From: JAJPJX01 sp964568355
GTDB lineage: Bacteria > Acidobacteriota > Terriglobia > Bryobacterales > Bryobacteraceae
NCBI GenBank assembly: GCA_964568355.1
Contig: CAZMRK010000755.1
Span: 1-13,187 of the forward strand
Length of the DNA: 13,187 nt
Direction: 5' to 3'
Made by a program: the position numbers and the translations under genes. Numbering within the stretch: the first letter of the stretch is position 1; each line of letters starts with the position of its first letter. The notes under the pieces are model-generated. The model was not told where the DNA came from. It saw only the letters and a list, made by a program, of their open reading frames with translations, and ran no database searches. Of the stretch, positions 1-7,039 are shown one piece after another.

Positions 1-1
1 G

Positions 2-418
2 CGGCCCGCCATTTGGGATGAGCTGATCCTGGCCAATCTGAACGGAGCCTACTACATTACGCAGGCGATCCTGCCGGCCATGCGGGCAGCAGGCAAGGGA
101 CACCTGATCTATGTTTCCTCGGTCTCCGGCCACACGCCCGACGTTTCCGGCGCGGCCTATCAGGCTTCCAAGCGGGGCATGATCGGGCTGGCTCATGCCA
201 TTCGCGTGGAGGAGCGGGAGAACGGCATCCGCACCTGCGTAGTCTGTCCGGGCCTGGTGGATACGGAGATTCTGGAGAAACGCCCCGTCAAGACGGATGC
301 CGCCACGCTGGCCAAGGCGATGCGGCCGGAGGATGTCGCGGAGGCGATTCTGGCCGCGGCCAAACTGCCCCCACGCGCCGTGATCACGGAAATGACGGTG
401 GTGCCGACGTACCTGTAG
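2..418 (+). CDS. SDR family NAD(P)-dependent oxidoreductase, C-terminal part (5' end outside window)
   Basis: This is the C-terminal 138 residues of a classical short-chain dehydrogenase/reductase; the frame is open to the left edge, so the Rossmann TGxxxGxG motif and the start are missing. The four catalytic positions are all visible with the family's spacing (fragment numbering): Asn12 in LANLNG, Ser40 in VSSVSG, Tyr53 and Lys57 in AYQASK, with Ser to Tyr 13 residues apart. The CVVCPGLVDTE segment after them is the usual PG motif that lines the cofactor pocket. SDRs carry out reversible NAD(P)(H)-dependent carbonyl/alcohol conversions in the cytoplasm; the substrate cannot be told from this part. 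The short tail (ITEMTVVPTYL) looks complete and ends in TAG. It converges on the FAD oxidoreductase gene with 29 bp between the stops and no obvious terminator, so read-through in either direction is possible. The first methionine codon, at 80, is internal and not the start. Confidence 0.93.
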   Translation, partial: RPAIWDELILANLNGAYYITQAILPAMRAAGKGHLIYVSSVSGHTPDVSGAAYQASKRGMIGLAHAIRVEERENGIRTCVVCPGLVDTEILEKRPVKTDAATLAKAMRPEDVAEAILAAAKLPPRAVITEMTVVPTYL

Positions 419-447
419 TGCCGGAGCCGGGTCGAGGCACCGCTCCC

Positions 448-2379
448 TCACGGTCGCGGCCCGGTAAGCCTCCGCATCAGCCACTCGGCCAGAGCTACTC
501 GCGACAGGACGCCTGGATGCTTCGGCATTCGTCCGATCAGGTCGCCCAGCTTGCGGAGAGCGGAGGCAGTCTCGGTGCTCGTGGCCGGATCCTTGGGCCG
601 GAAATGCAGCGTCCCGGGCTCGGGAGGCATCAGGCCGGTCAGCGCGGCATATTGCACCGCGGCGAAAGCCGGATCGTCCGGGTTCACGTCATCGAACCAG
701 ATCAGCGGATGACCGTCGGCGAGCAGATTCCGCTGGACAGTGCGCAGCGCAGCGGCGTCGCGACCGACTTCGGCAGGCTGGCGTCCGCTCTTCACCGCCC
801 ATGCCGCCAGTGTTCCGCTAGCCTCGCCAATCGCCCACTCGATGGGGTGCAGGCGATAGGCTCCGTTGACGATGTGGGTTACGTCGAGATTCTTCGCGCC
901 AGCCAGCAGGTTCGGCAGGTCTTTGGAGATAAGCGACCCAAACGGCACCTGGTAGGGTTTGGCTTGGGGCAGGCGTTGGTGCGGACCGCAGCCATGAATG
1001 TCGATGCCGTAGAAGCCGATAGCGGCGGTGTCGTCGAAATGCCGGGCACGCGCGCCGGGATTCCAGGGCTCCGCGACGTCCTGCTCCCGAACCATTTGCA
1101 AGGACTCCATACGCCGCGACTCGCGGATATAGGGGTAAAGCGACAATCCATCCTTGCTGCCCAGCACGTCGCCGCGCAGGACCAGATTGCCGGTCCCCTT
1201 GCCGGCCCCGCTATCCTGCGGCGCTTCGTGGCGGAGCCACCATGCAAAGCCCAGCGCCACCTGCTTGCCGTGCTGTAGAGCGCGCGCTGCTTCCAGAGGA
1301 TCGGGGGAGAGATAGCGCGCGTCGCAGACGTCATTGCCGGGCCAGTTGATCATCGCGAGATCGGAGGGGAAGGCGCCCGGGACATACTGGTCCTTCGCCA
1401 CCAGCCGGCGATAGGTCCAGAAGGAGCCCGGAGTTTTGGGCAGGTGGGCGAACATCCCATATCGCATGATGTTGCCCTCGCCGTAATCCACGTAGAGCCC
1501 GTACTGCGATCGGGCCTCGTCGTAGCCCGGCGGCTGAGTGAAGGGCAGGTCCGGCCTTGGGCCGGTGGCCAGCACAAACGGGTAGGTAAAGCTCTGGGCT
1601 AAGGCAGGATTGCCGGTTTCGTCCGCGTCCGGCTCGCCGGTCACATGGCGCGCCTCCGCACCGCTTCGGAAGCCAGCGCCGGCCAGCGGCAGGACGTCGC
1701 CCAGTTCGGTGGCATCGATGAACACCTTGCCTTCCAGGCTGGTGAACCGCCGGTTTGCCAGACCATACACCAGCAGGCTTTGCAGGCGCCCGCCGGCGCG
1801 TTCAGCGGCCACGGGAACGGTGCGCATCAGGATGCGCAGAGCACCCGATTGCCGATATGGCGCGATCATCTCGTCCAGCACTTCCAGCCCCACCTTGGGT
1901 TCGAAGCACAGGTATCCGACCCAGCACGCACCGGGATTGAAGCGCGCCTGGCGATGATCGGCGGCCAACTTCGGTTCATACTTCGCGCGGATCCGGCGGC
2001 GCAGGTCCTGATAAGTCCGCGCCGGTCCCGAGGTCTCGATCCAGCGGTGCTCATCGAACGCCGAAACGCCTTGCGAGGTCATCTGGCCGCCAAGCCATTC
2101 GGTTGCCTCCGTCATGCAGACGGTGAGACCGTTGCGCGCAGCCGCCAGCGCCGCTGCGACACCGCCCATGCCACCGCCGGCCACGACCACGTCGCAGGAC
2201 TGACGCTTCACATTCGCGGGCTTCGAAATCGTTAGTACGGCTTGGGCGGGATCACCCGAGACGGGCACGGCCTGCGGATCGAGGACGCGGTATGTTGGCG
2301 AAGCCGCCAGGCAAGGCAGCGCCAACAGAAGGCCGCCGAGGAGGCGGGAGAGATTCAGGCGTTTCGCTGGATGGCCCAT
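448..2379 (-). CDS. Exported FAD-dependent oxidoreductase (FAD_oxidored type) with C-terminal SLH-like region
   Basis: A 643-residue protein. Residues 1-27 look like a Sec-type signal (basic start, then LLGGLLLALPCLAAS) with no twin arginine. The dinucleotide-binding motif GGGMGG is at 68-73, followed by an acidic residue (E91) suited to the FAD ribose and WLGGQ at 95-99. DATELGD (222-228) and the C-terminal block around 489-530 (LLAGAKNLDVTHI, then AIGEASGTLAAWA) match how FAD_oxidored proteins close the FAD site. These enzymes oxidise an unidentified substrate, often in carbohydrate-utilisation loci. Residues about 559-612 (WFDDVNPDD, then VQYAALTGLM, then FRPKD) resemble an S-layer homology repeat, and LSRVALAEWLMRRL near the end resembles the last helix of another. 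The ATG lies inside the end of the upstream gene (25 bp overlap), with AAAGGG about 10 nt before it, so coupled translation is likely. Family assignment is firm; the reaction is unknown. Confidence 0.9.
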   Translation of the reverse strand: MGHPAKRLNLSRLLGGLLLALPCLAASPTYRVLDPQAVPVSGDPAQAVLTISKPANVKRQSCDVVVAGGGMGGVAAALAAARNGLTVCMTEATEWLGGQMTSQGVSAFDEHRWIETSGPARTYQDLRRRIRAKYEPKLAADHRQARFNPGACWVGYLCFEPKVGLEVLDEMIAPYRQSGALRILMRTVPVAAERAGGRLQSLLVYGLANRRFTSLEGKVFIDATELGDVLPLAGAGFRSGAEARHVTGEPDADETGNPALAQSFTYPFVLATGPRPDLPFTQPPGYDEARSQYGLYVDYGEGNIMRYGMFAHLPKTPGSFWTYRRLVAKDQYVPGAFPSDLAMINWPGNDVCDARYLSPDPLEAARALQHGKQVALGFAWWLRHEAPQDSGAGKGTGNLVLRGDVLGSKDGLSLYPYIRESRRMESLQMVREQDVAEPWNPGARARHFDDTAAIGFYGIDIHGCGPHQRLPQAKPYQVPFGSLISKDLPNLLAGAKNLDVTHIVNGAYRLHPIEWAIGEASGTLAAWAVKSGRQPAEVGRDAAALRTVQRNLLADGHPLIWFDDVNPDDPAFAAVQYAALTGLMPPEPGTLHFRPKDPATSTETASALRKLGDLIGRMPKHPGVLSRVALAEWLMRRLTGPRP

Positions 2380-5300
2380 GGGCGCAGCACCCTTTCTTCC
2401 GCAAGCGCGATGGCACCTTGCTCGTCACCGGACTCCACTACGAGCACCATGCTGAGATTGCGATCGGCATCGATCTTCACTCGCAGCCGGTCTCCGGCCA
2501 ATATGGGATCGAAGCTTTCATACGTTTTCCAATGTCTCCGCTCGACCGCGCCGACCACTACTGTCGGTTTCCGCCATCGCGCGGCATGAGGAATCTCCAC
2601 CTCGCCGGCGCCCATGGGCAACAGCAGCAGCCGGGTGCTCCGGGTGAGCGGCTGCCGGTCGAGGGTAAGGGCTATCAGATGGGATGCGGCATCGAGCAGG
2701 GCTTCCTCGCCACACCGTATGTCTCCCGCGCCTTCGATCGCGATGATTTTTCCATTCGCATCGGTCGCTACGACTGCCGGACGGTGCGCGGGCAGAGAAA
2801 ATCGCACGGTCCCGGCGGCCACGGACAGATCCACGCGGTCGAGTGACACATCGTCATAGTTGAGCGCCACGTGCACGGATTCGCCATCGTGTGTCGCTAC
2901 GCGATAGGCATGAATGGGCGCGGCGGCCGGCTCGACCTGTTCGCGCCGGACGTCCAGGCGGTTCAGCAGAGACGCGTAAAAGCGCGGGCCATCGGGGTTT
3001 CCATCCGGCGCGTGCAGTTCCAAGGGGTCGGTGCTATAAAGGACGCGCCCGGATCCTAACTTATATTCCAGGACTACGGGGATGCCATCCGCCGTCGCGG
3101 CCAGCACCTTCGCCTGTGCCGGCCGGACTTGCACGCAGGGCGCACCGGTGTATTGCGGCCACGCCACGTCCGCGGCCGGGCTGACGGGCCGCATCGACCC
3201 CGCGAATTCCAGGCCCGTATAGAACTCCTTCTCGAACACGGCGCCGCAGAGCCGCTCGATGCGATCGGTTTTCACGCGCCTCCGGAGCGTATCGAAGGTG
3301 AAATCGCCGGAGAGGTACAGCTTCCCGCCCTGGCGGACGAAGGCTTCCAGCCGCTCGATTATGCGATCGTCCGGAGAGTACGGAAGCGGATAGAAGATCG
3401 TCTCGGTGCCTTGCGGCAGCCGCTCGATCGCGCTGTCTTCCAGCGTGGAGACCGGCACGCGCGCATCGATCAGCAGCCGCAAGGTATTCAGAAGCGCTTC
3501 GTGCACCACAGGCCCGGCGCCGCTCTGCTGCGACTCGCCGGGCAACAGCACGACCGTCTTGGATGGCTCGGACCGCGGGCGGAAGCCGCGAAACAGGATT
3601 CCGGCATTGCGATAGTACGCCACGACATCGCGCGGAACACCGTCGCAAGGGTAGTGCATGCCCCAGGCGAAGGTCAGGTCCGCCGGACACTTCCACGACC
3701 AGTTCTGCACCTTGGCGGCACCCTGTCCGAACGCCGTATGCGTCACTTCGAGGAAATAGTTGTGCTCGTAACTTTCCTCGCGAGTTTGGAGATAGCTGGC
3801 GGACTGTTTCCACGCGGGATGCGTTTTCACGCCGAACTCACCTACGTGCGCGCCTTTGCCCATCAGGCTCAGATCGAGCAGTTTCAGCACGGCTGGAAAG
3901 CGGCGGCGGTCGTCATTGGCTTTGGCGAAGTAGCCGAAGTTGGCGAAGTCCAAGCCTTCCGAACCGAGGCGCAGATCGATTCCGCTGCCCGATGATTGAT
4001 AGAACTCCGCCGTGATGGGATGGGTGGAATCGGCCGATCGGATAGCTCCCGCCAATCCGTTCAACCAGCGCAGCACCAGGCTGAGGCGGAACCGGTAGTC
4101 GTCCAAAGTGCGCACATCGCGCCAGTCCCATTTGCCGCGCAGGATGCGGAGCTGATCGATGGGCGCTTCCGGAGGAGAGATGGCCCAAGCCCGCCGCAGC
4201 GCCTCGTCGGAGCCATAGCGCTTCCGCAGATAATCCCGATAGAGTTTTTGCAGATCGGGAAGATTGGGATCGTGTAGTTCCAGGTCGCCGTTGATGTAAT
4301 AGATGAGGCCCTTGACGTCCTTGTAGCGGGCGGCGAAGCGGCGGCAGAAATCCTTCTGCTCGGCCAGGTCAAGCTCTCCTACGGCGGTGTTGCTGAAAAT
4401 CAGCATGCCCGGCATGAAGATGCCGCCCGCACGCTGTACCGCCAGAAGCATCGCGTCCAGCCATCGCCACCAGACCTTCGGAGGATTCTGCTGCGGCCCG
4501 CGCAGGCCGCCGATCAGATTTTCGTAGATATCCACGCAAGCATCGCGGCAGCCATCGGCATCGGCCTGCATCGTCAGGGGGTTCTCGTTGCGCGCGAGAA
4601 ACATGTAGACGTAGTCGTCAGTCCCCTGCACGAATACCGGCTGCTGATTCAGGCGGATGTAGTTGTCTTGCGAGGAAATGGAGGTTCCGGCTTGCAGCGT
4701 CTCCTCTTTCCAGACTTCAAATGCCGTCTCGATCTGGTCGAAGGTCTCCCCATCGGCGGCGAGCCGTGCCTCCAAGCGGTACTGGGAATCGATGAAGCGC
4801 TGGGGCCTCCATTCAGCCTCCACTACGGCGCTTTCCCCGCCGCCCAGGCGCACATCGCGCGTGGTGCGATAGGCGGGGTTGCCGCCCGAGGAGGGCACGA
4901 TCGCGAACGCTACCTGCAGGGTCCGCGGCTCCAGCCCATAGTTGCTCGCCTGCACCCGCGCGCGTACCGGCTCTCCGTCGCGATAACAGCGGTAGTTGCT
5001 CTCGATCTCGTGCAGATAGCATTTACGGGCCAGCGCCCGGCCGATCGAGCGGACGGCACCATCCAGTTTGCCCGAGGCAAACAGGTCCTGGTTATCGACG
5101 CCGAAGAAAGCCCAGGAGCCGCGGGCATAGGCGCCGGCATAGTGGTGCAGGAGCGCGCCGGCAGTGCCCCGCAGCCGTCCATAGCGATCGCGGGCGTCGA
5201 GCAGCGGAACCCAGCGGGAATGATTGATTCCCAGCACGCCTACCGCGGAATAGCCGCTGAACGAGCCTTCGATCCTGAATTTTTCCGGTAGCACGGCCTG

Positions 5301-6890
5301 GCCCGGCGCCGGTTCCAGGTAAGACACGCGGCGCAGCCGGCAATCCGGATCGAACATGCCGATCTGTTCCGGCAGGGCGCGCAGTTCATCCTGTGGAAAG
5401 CCTTTAGCCGTGTTGATGCGCGGCTCCACGCCGCGCTCTTCGAGGCGAACATCCGAGGCCCAGAACGTGCCGGTGGCCCGGTTCAATCCGAATCGAATGC
5501 GCAACTGCCGGGTCTCGGGCGAAAGCGCGATGATCTCGCGGACCGTGATCCAATCCGTGGTGCCGCCGACCTGCCGGACCTCGGACGGAGTAGCATAGAC
5601 CATCCAGCCCTTCTCCGTCAGTTGCTCGAGGCTGGCATAGCCGTAGCCGCCCTGGCCGGTATCGATGCCCTCGGCGCGAATTTTCGCTTCGAAATAAAAG
5701 CGCTTGGCCAGACCGCTGGCCGGGAGCGTGAAATACCAGCCGGCCGATTTGCCCCACACGCCCGCGGATACGGCCACTTTCAAGGTGCGCCACGTAGGGT
5801 CGAAGGTACAGAACTCATCGCCGCCGGCGGCCCAGCCTGCCTTTTTCAGTTGATCCAGGGTGCCGGGGAATGCCGGGAGCAGGTTCTTCGACTGCTGCTT
5901 CCAGACCTGTTCGTCGTCAAAGCTCCAGTCCGGCTCGTTGCCGGTCAAGGAAGAGAGGAACGCATAGCCTCCGGTAGTGAAAAGGTCGCCGCCCTGCGAG
6001 AGGAAATCGCGCAGGGCTTCCTGCGCCGCGAGCGGAAACGATTCGCCATAGGGCAGCACCAACAGATCGTAGAGGCGGCGGTGGAATTTTTCCGGCTGCG
6101 ACAGGCCCGCAGCCGTAACGAAGGCCGTTTCGTGGGTCGCCGAAAGCAGCCGCGCCAGCCGTTCGGGATCGCTCGCTGCGCCTCGCACGGGAAGCCGGTC
6201 GCGCAGAATCGCCGCCCGGGGCTTTTTCCCGGACCGGGCCGCGAGCACGGCGGCGTGCGCCCATTGCGCTGCTACCGGCGCCTCCACGACCTCCGACAGC
6301 TCGGCCGGCCGATCGTCCTCCACCAGCGTAAGATCGTCAAACCACGCCGTTCCGGCGGCTCGATAGACCCCGACCGTCACTTCCATCCAAGCCACGATCG
6401 CGCGGCAGGTGAGGGTCTGATGAAATCGCTGCCAGCCGCTGGTGCCGGTAATGTTTCCGAGGTGTTGCTCTTCGATGTGGCCTTCGTCGGTACGGTCCGC
6501 CGGACGTCCCTGAAACTCGAACTGAGATGCCGCCCAGAAGGCGCCGCCGCCCTCCGACAGTGGCTGGATTCCTTCCGTCTTCACCCAGCCGCTCAGCGTG
6601 TATCGCGCCCCGGGAAGGGGGTTCAGCACCAGGAATCGCGCGTAATCGCCTTTGGCGGCCTGCACGCGCAGCGAGGCTCCACCGGAGCGCCGGATGGTGG
6701 AATCGAGCGATGCGCCATCGGTCATTTGCCAACTCCAGGCGCCGTGGTCGAATCCGCCATCGGACAGAAATGTAATGCGTTTGCCGCGTTGGCGCGCGGC
6801 ATCGTGCGATGCCGGAGGAACCAGGCCGTACAGCAATGGCGAGGGGGTGAGCACGGCGGCCCGTTGCAGAAACTCTCGGCGGGTAATCAA
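2355..6890 (-). CDS. Tat-exported multidomain glycoside-hydrolase-like protein (GH42/clan A-like barrel)
   Basis: A 1511-residue protein. The start codon is TTG at 6890-6888, chosen because it gives an N-terminus with the twin-arginine motif TRREFLQ (residues 3-9) and has AAAGGTGG 7 nt upstream. Likely order: Tat signal 1-25; carbohydrate-binding-like beta domain about 40-195, ending WFDDLTLVED; glutamine-amidotransferase-like fold about 222-312 without a nucleophile cysteine; second beta-sandwich about 365-485; Ig-like linker about 630-727; TIM-barrel region about 740-1095; second amidotransferase-like domain about 1111-1200, as in the GH42 trimerisation domain; C-terminal beta domains. The barrel carries the GH42-like segment YRDYLRKRYGSDEALRRAW (884-902). 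A nucleophile candidate is E1018 in GEFG. At the acid/base position the expected NE reads N867-G868-D869, with E871 close by. It probably acts on a sugar polymer or glycoside outside the cytoplasm. Substrate and activity are unknown; a catalytically inactive or new-family barrel is possible. Confidence 0.85.
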   Translation of the reverse strand: MITRREFLQRAAVLTPSPLLYGLVPPASHDAARQRGKRITFLSDGGFDHGAWSWQMTDGASLDSTIRRSGGASLRVQAAKGDYARFLVLNPLPGARYTLSGWVKTEGIQPLSEGGGAFWAASQFEFQGRPADRTDEGHIEEQHLGNITGTSGWQRFHQTLTCRAIVAWMEVTVGVYRAAGTAWFDDLTLVEDDRPAELSEVVEAPVAAQWAHAAVLAARSGKKPRAAILRDRLPVRGAASDPERLARLLSATHETAFVTAAGLSQPEKFHRRLYDLLVLPYGESFPLAAQEALRDFLSQGGDLFTTGGYAFLSSLTGNEPDWSFDDEQVWKQQSKNLLPAFPGTLDQLKKAGWAAGGDEFCTFDPTWRTLKVAVSAGVWGKSAGWYFTLPASGLAKRFYFEAKIRAEGIDTGQGGYGYASLEQLTEKGWMVYATPSEVRQVGGTTDWITVREIIALSPETRQLRIRFGLNRATGTFWASDVRLEERGVEPRINTAKGFPQDELRALPEQIGMFDPDCRLRRVSYLEPAPGQAVLPEKFRIEGSFSGYSAVGVLGINHSRWVPLLDARDRYGRLRGTAGALLHHYAGAYARGSWAFFGVDNQDLFASGKLDGAVRSIGRALARKCYLHEIESNYRCYRDGEPVRARVQASNYGLEPRTLQVAFAIVPSSGGNPAYRTTRDVRLGGGESAVVEAEWRPQRFIDSQYRLEARLAADGETFDQIETAFEVWKEETLQAGTSISSQDNYIRLNQQPVFVQGTDDYVYMFLARNENPLTMQADADGCRDACVDIYENLIGGLRGPQQNPPKVWWRWLDAMLLAVQRAGGIFMPGMLIFSNTAVGELDLAEQKDFCRRFAARYKDVKGLIYYINGDLELHDPNLPDLQKLYRDYLRKRYGSDEALRRAWAISPPEAPIDQLRILRGKWDWRDVRTLDDYRFRLSLVLRWLNGLAGAIRSADSTHPITAEFYQSSGSGIDLRLGSEGLDFANFGYFAKANDDRRRFPAVLKLLDLSLMGKGAHVGEFGVKTHPAWKQSASYLQTREESYEHNYFLEVTHTAFGQGAAKVQNWSWKCPADLTFAWGMHYPCDGVPRDVVAYYRNAGILFRGFRPRSEPSKTVVLLPGESQQSGAGPVVHEALLNTLRLLIDARVPVSTLEDSAIERLPQGTETIFYPLPYSPDDRIIERLEAFVRQGGKLYLSGDFTFDTLRRRVKTDRIERLCGAVFEKEFYTGLEFAGSMRPVSPAADVAWPQYTGAPCVQVRPAQAKVLAATADGIPVVLEYKLGSGRVLYSTDPLELHAPDGNPDGPRFYASLLNRLDVRREQVEPAAAPIHAYRVATHDGESVHVALNYDDVSLDRVDLSVAAGTVRFSLPAHRPAVVATDANGKIIAIEGAGDIRCGEEALLDAASHLIALTLDRQPLTRSTRLLLLPMGAGEVEIPHAARWRKPTVVVGAVERRHWKTYESFDPILAGDRLRVKIDADRNLSMVLVVESGDEQGAIALAEERVLRPWAIQRNA

Positions 6891-6897
6891 GAGGCAG

Positions 6898-6905
6898 CCA
6901 CCTTT
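6898..6905 (-). promoter_or_regulatory. Ribosome binding site deciding the TTG start
   Basis: On the minus strand AAAGGTGG lies 7 nt before the TTG at 6890-6888. No ATG or GTG in the same frame gives both a ribosome site and an intact Tat motif, so this site supports the rare TTG start. Confidence 0.6.
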
Positions 6906-6945
6906 TTCAGTGTTTTAGAACTGTAACACTTATTTTTGCGATGTT

Positions 6946-6953
6946 GTCTATAC
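6946..6953. promoter_or_regulatory. GntR/HutC-type operator, copy 1 (GTCTATAC)
   Basis: The octamer GTCTATAC fits the described HutC-subfamily operator core GT-N-TA-N-AC exactly. It lies just downstream of the predicted leftward transcription start and its centre is 13 bp from that of copy 2. Confidence 0.55.
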
Positions 6954-6958
6954 CAATC

Positions 6959-6966
6959 ATCTAGAC
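6959..6966. promoter_or_regulatory. GntR/HutC-type operator, copy 2 (ATCTAGAC, one half degenerate)
   Basis: ATCTAGAC keeps TA-N-AC but has A in place of the first G of the GT-N-TA-N-AC core. It belongs to an 11-bp block, TCTAGACATCT (6960-6970), that recurs exactly at 7003-7013. It overlaps the rightward -35 box and abuts the leftward -10 box. It also lies partly within the inverted repeat CTAGA-CA-TCTAG (6961-6972). Confidence 0.5.
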
Positions 6967-6990
6967 ATCTAGCACCCTTTGCGCTATGCT
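6962..6990 (+). promoter_or_regulatory. Candidate sigma-70-type promoter for the gntR-receptor operon
   Basis: TAGACA (6962-6967, 5 of 6 to TTGACA) and TATGCT (6985-6990, 4 of 6 to TATAAT) are separated by exactly 17 bp. The start would be near 6997, giving a leader of about 43 nt before the GTG at 7040. It occupies nearly the same DNA as the leftward promoter, in opposite orientation. Operator copy 2 overlaps its -35 box and copy 3 lies just after the predicted start, so the regulator probably represses its own gene. Confidence 0.5.
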
Positions 6991-6995
6991 GTCAA
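6967..6995 (-). promoter_or_regulatory. Candidate sigma-70-type promoter for the leftward hydrolase/FAD operon
   Basis: Read on the minus strand, a perfect -35 box TTGACA (6995-6990) is followed after 17 bp by CTAGAT (6972-6967), a 4 of 6 match to TATAAT. Transcription would start near 6960, leaving about a 70-nt leader before the TTG start. The -10 box abuts operator copy 2, and operator copy 1 lies just downstream of the predicted start, which fits repression. Boxes were found by eye; no transcription data. Confidence 0.6.
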
Positions 6996-7001
6996 TGAGC
7001 G

Positions 7002-7009
7002 GTCTAGAC
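7002..7009. promoter_or_regulatory. GntR/HutC-type operator, copy 3 (GTCTAGAC)
   Basis: GTCTAGAC is a perfect palindrome and fits the HutC-subfamily core GT-N-TA-N-AC exactly. It lies a few bases after the predicted rightward transcription start and 43 bp centre to centre from copy 2, close to four helical turns. This is the best of the three sites. Confidence 0.65.
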
Positions 7010-7023
7010 ATCTGAACCAGTGC

Positions 7024-7030
7024 GAGGTGG
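7024..7030 (+). promoter_or_regulatory. Ribosome binding site deciding the GTG start of the regulator
   Basis: GAGGTGG lies 9 nt before the GTG at 7040. Starting at this GTG gives a protein with the complete winged helix-turn-helix domain. Confidence 0.65.
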
Positions 7031-7039
7031 AATTTTAAC

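Noticed and set aside
419..447. Terminator between the convergent SDR and FAD genes
   Set aside because: The 29 bp contain no convincing stem followed by a T run on either strand.
418..1278. Plus-strand open frame just after the SDR stop, which could look like a following gene
   Set aside because: It overlaps the FAD oxidoreductase on the other strand, and its composition is that of an antisense reading without domains or a ribosome site.
448..2379. Lipoprotein signal on the FAD oxidoreductase (LALPC)
   Set aside because: A proline directly before the cysteine does not fit a lipobox; a plain Sec-type signal is more likely.
5622..6926. Long open frame (434 codons) antisense to the large hydrolase-like gene
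   Set aside because: High-GC coding DNA leaves opposite frames open. The antisense product has no recognisable domain, whereas the minus-strand frame has a Tat signal and clear folds.
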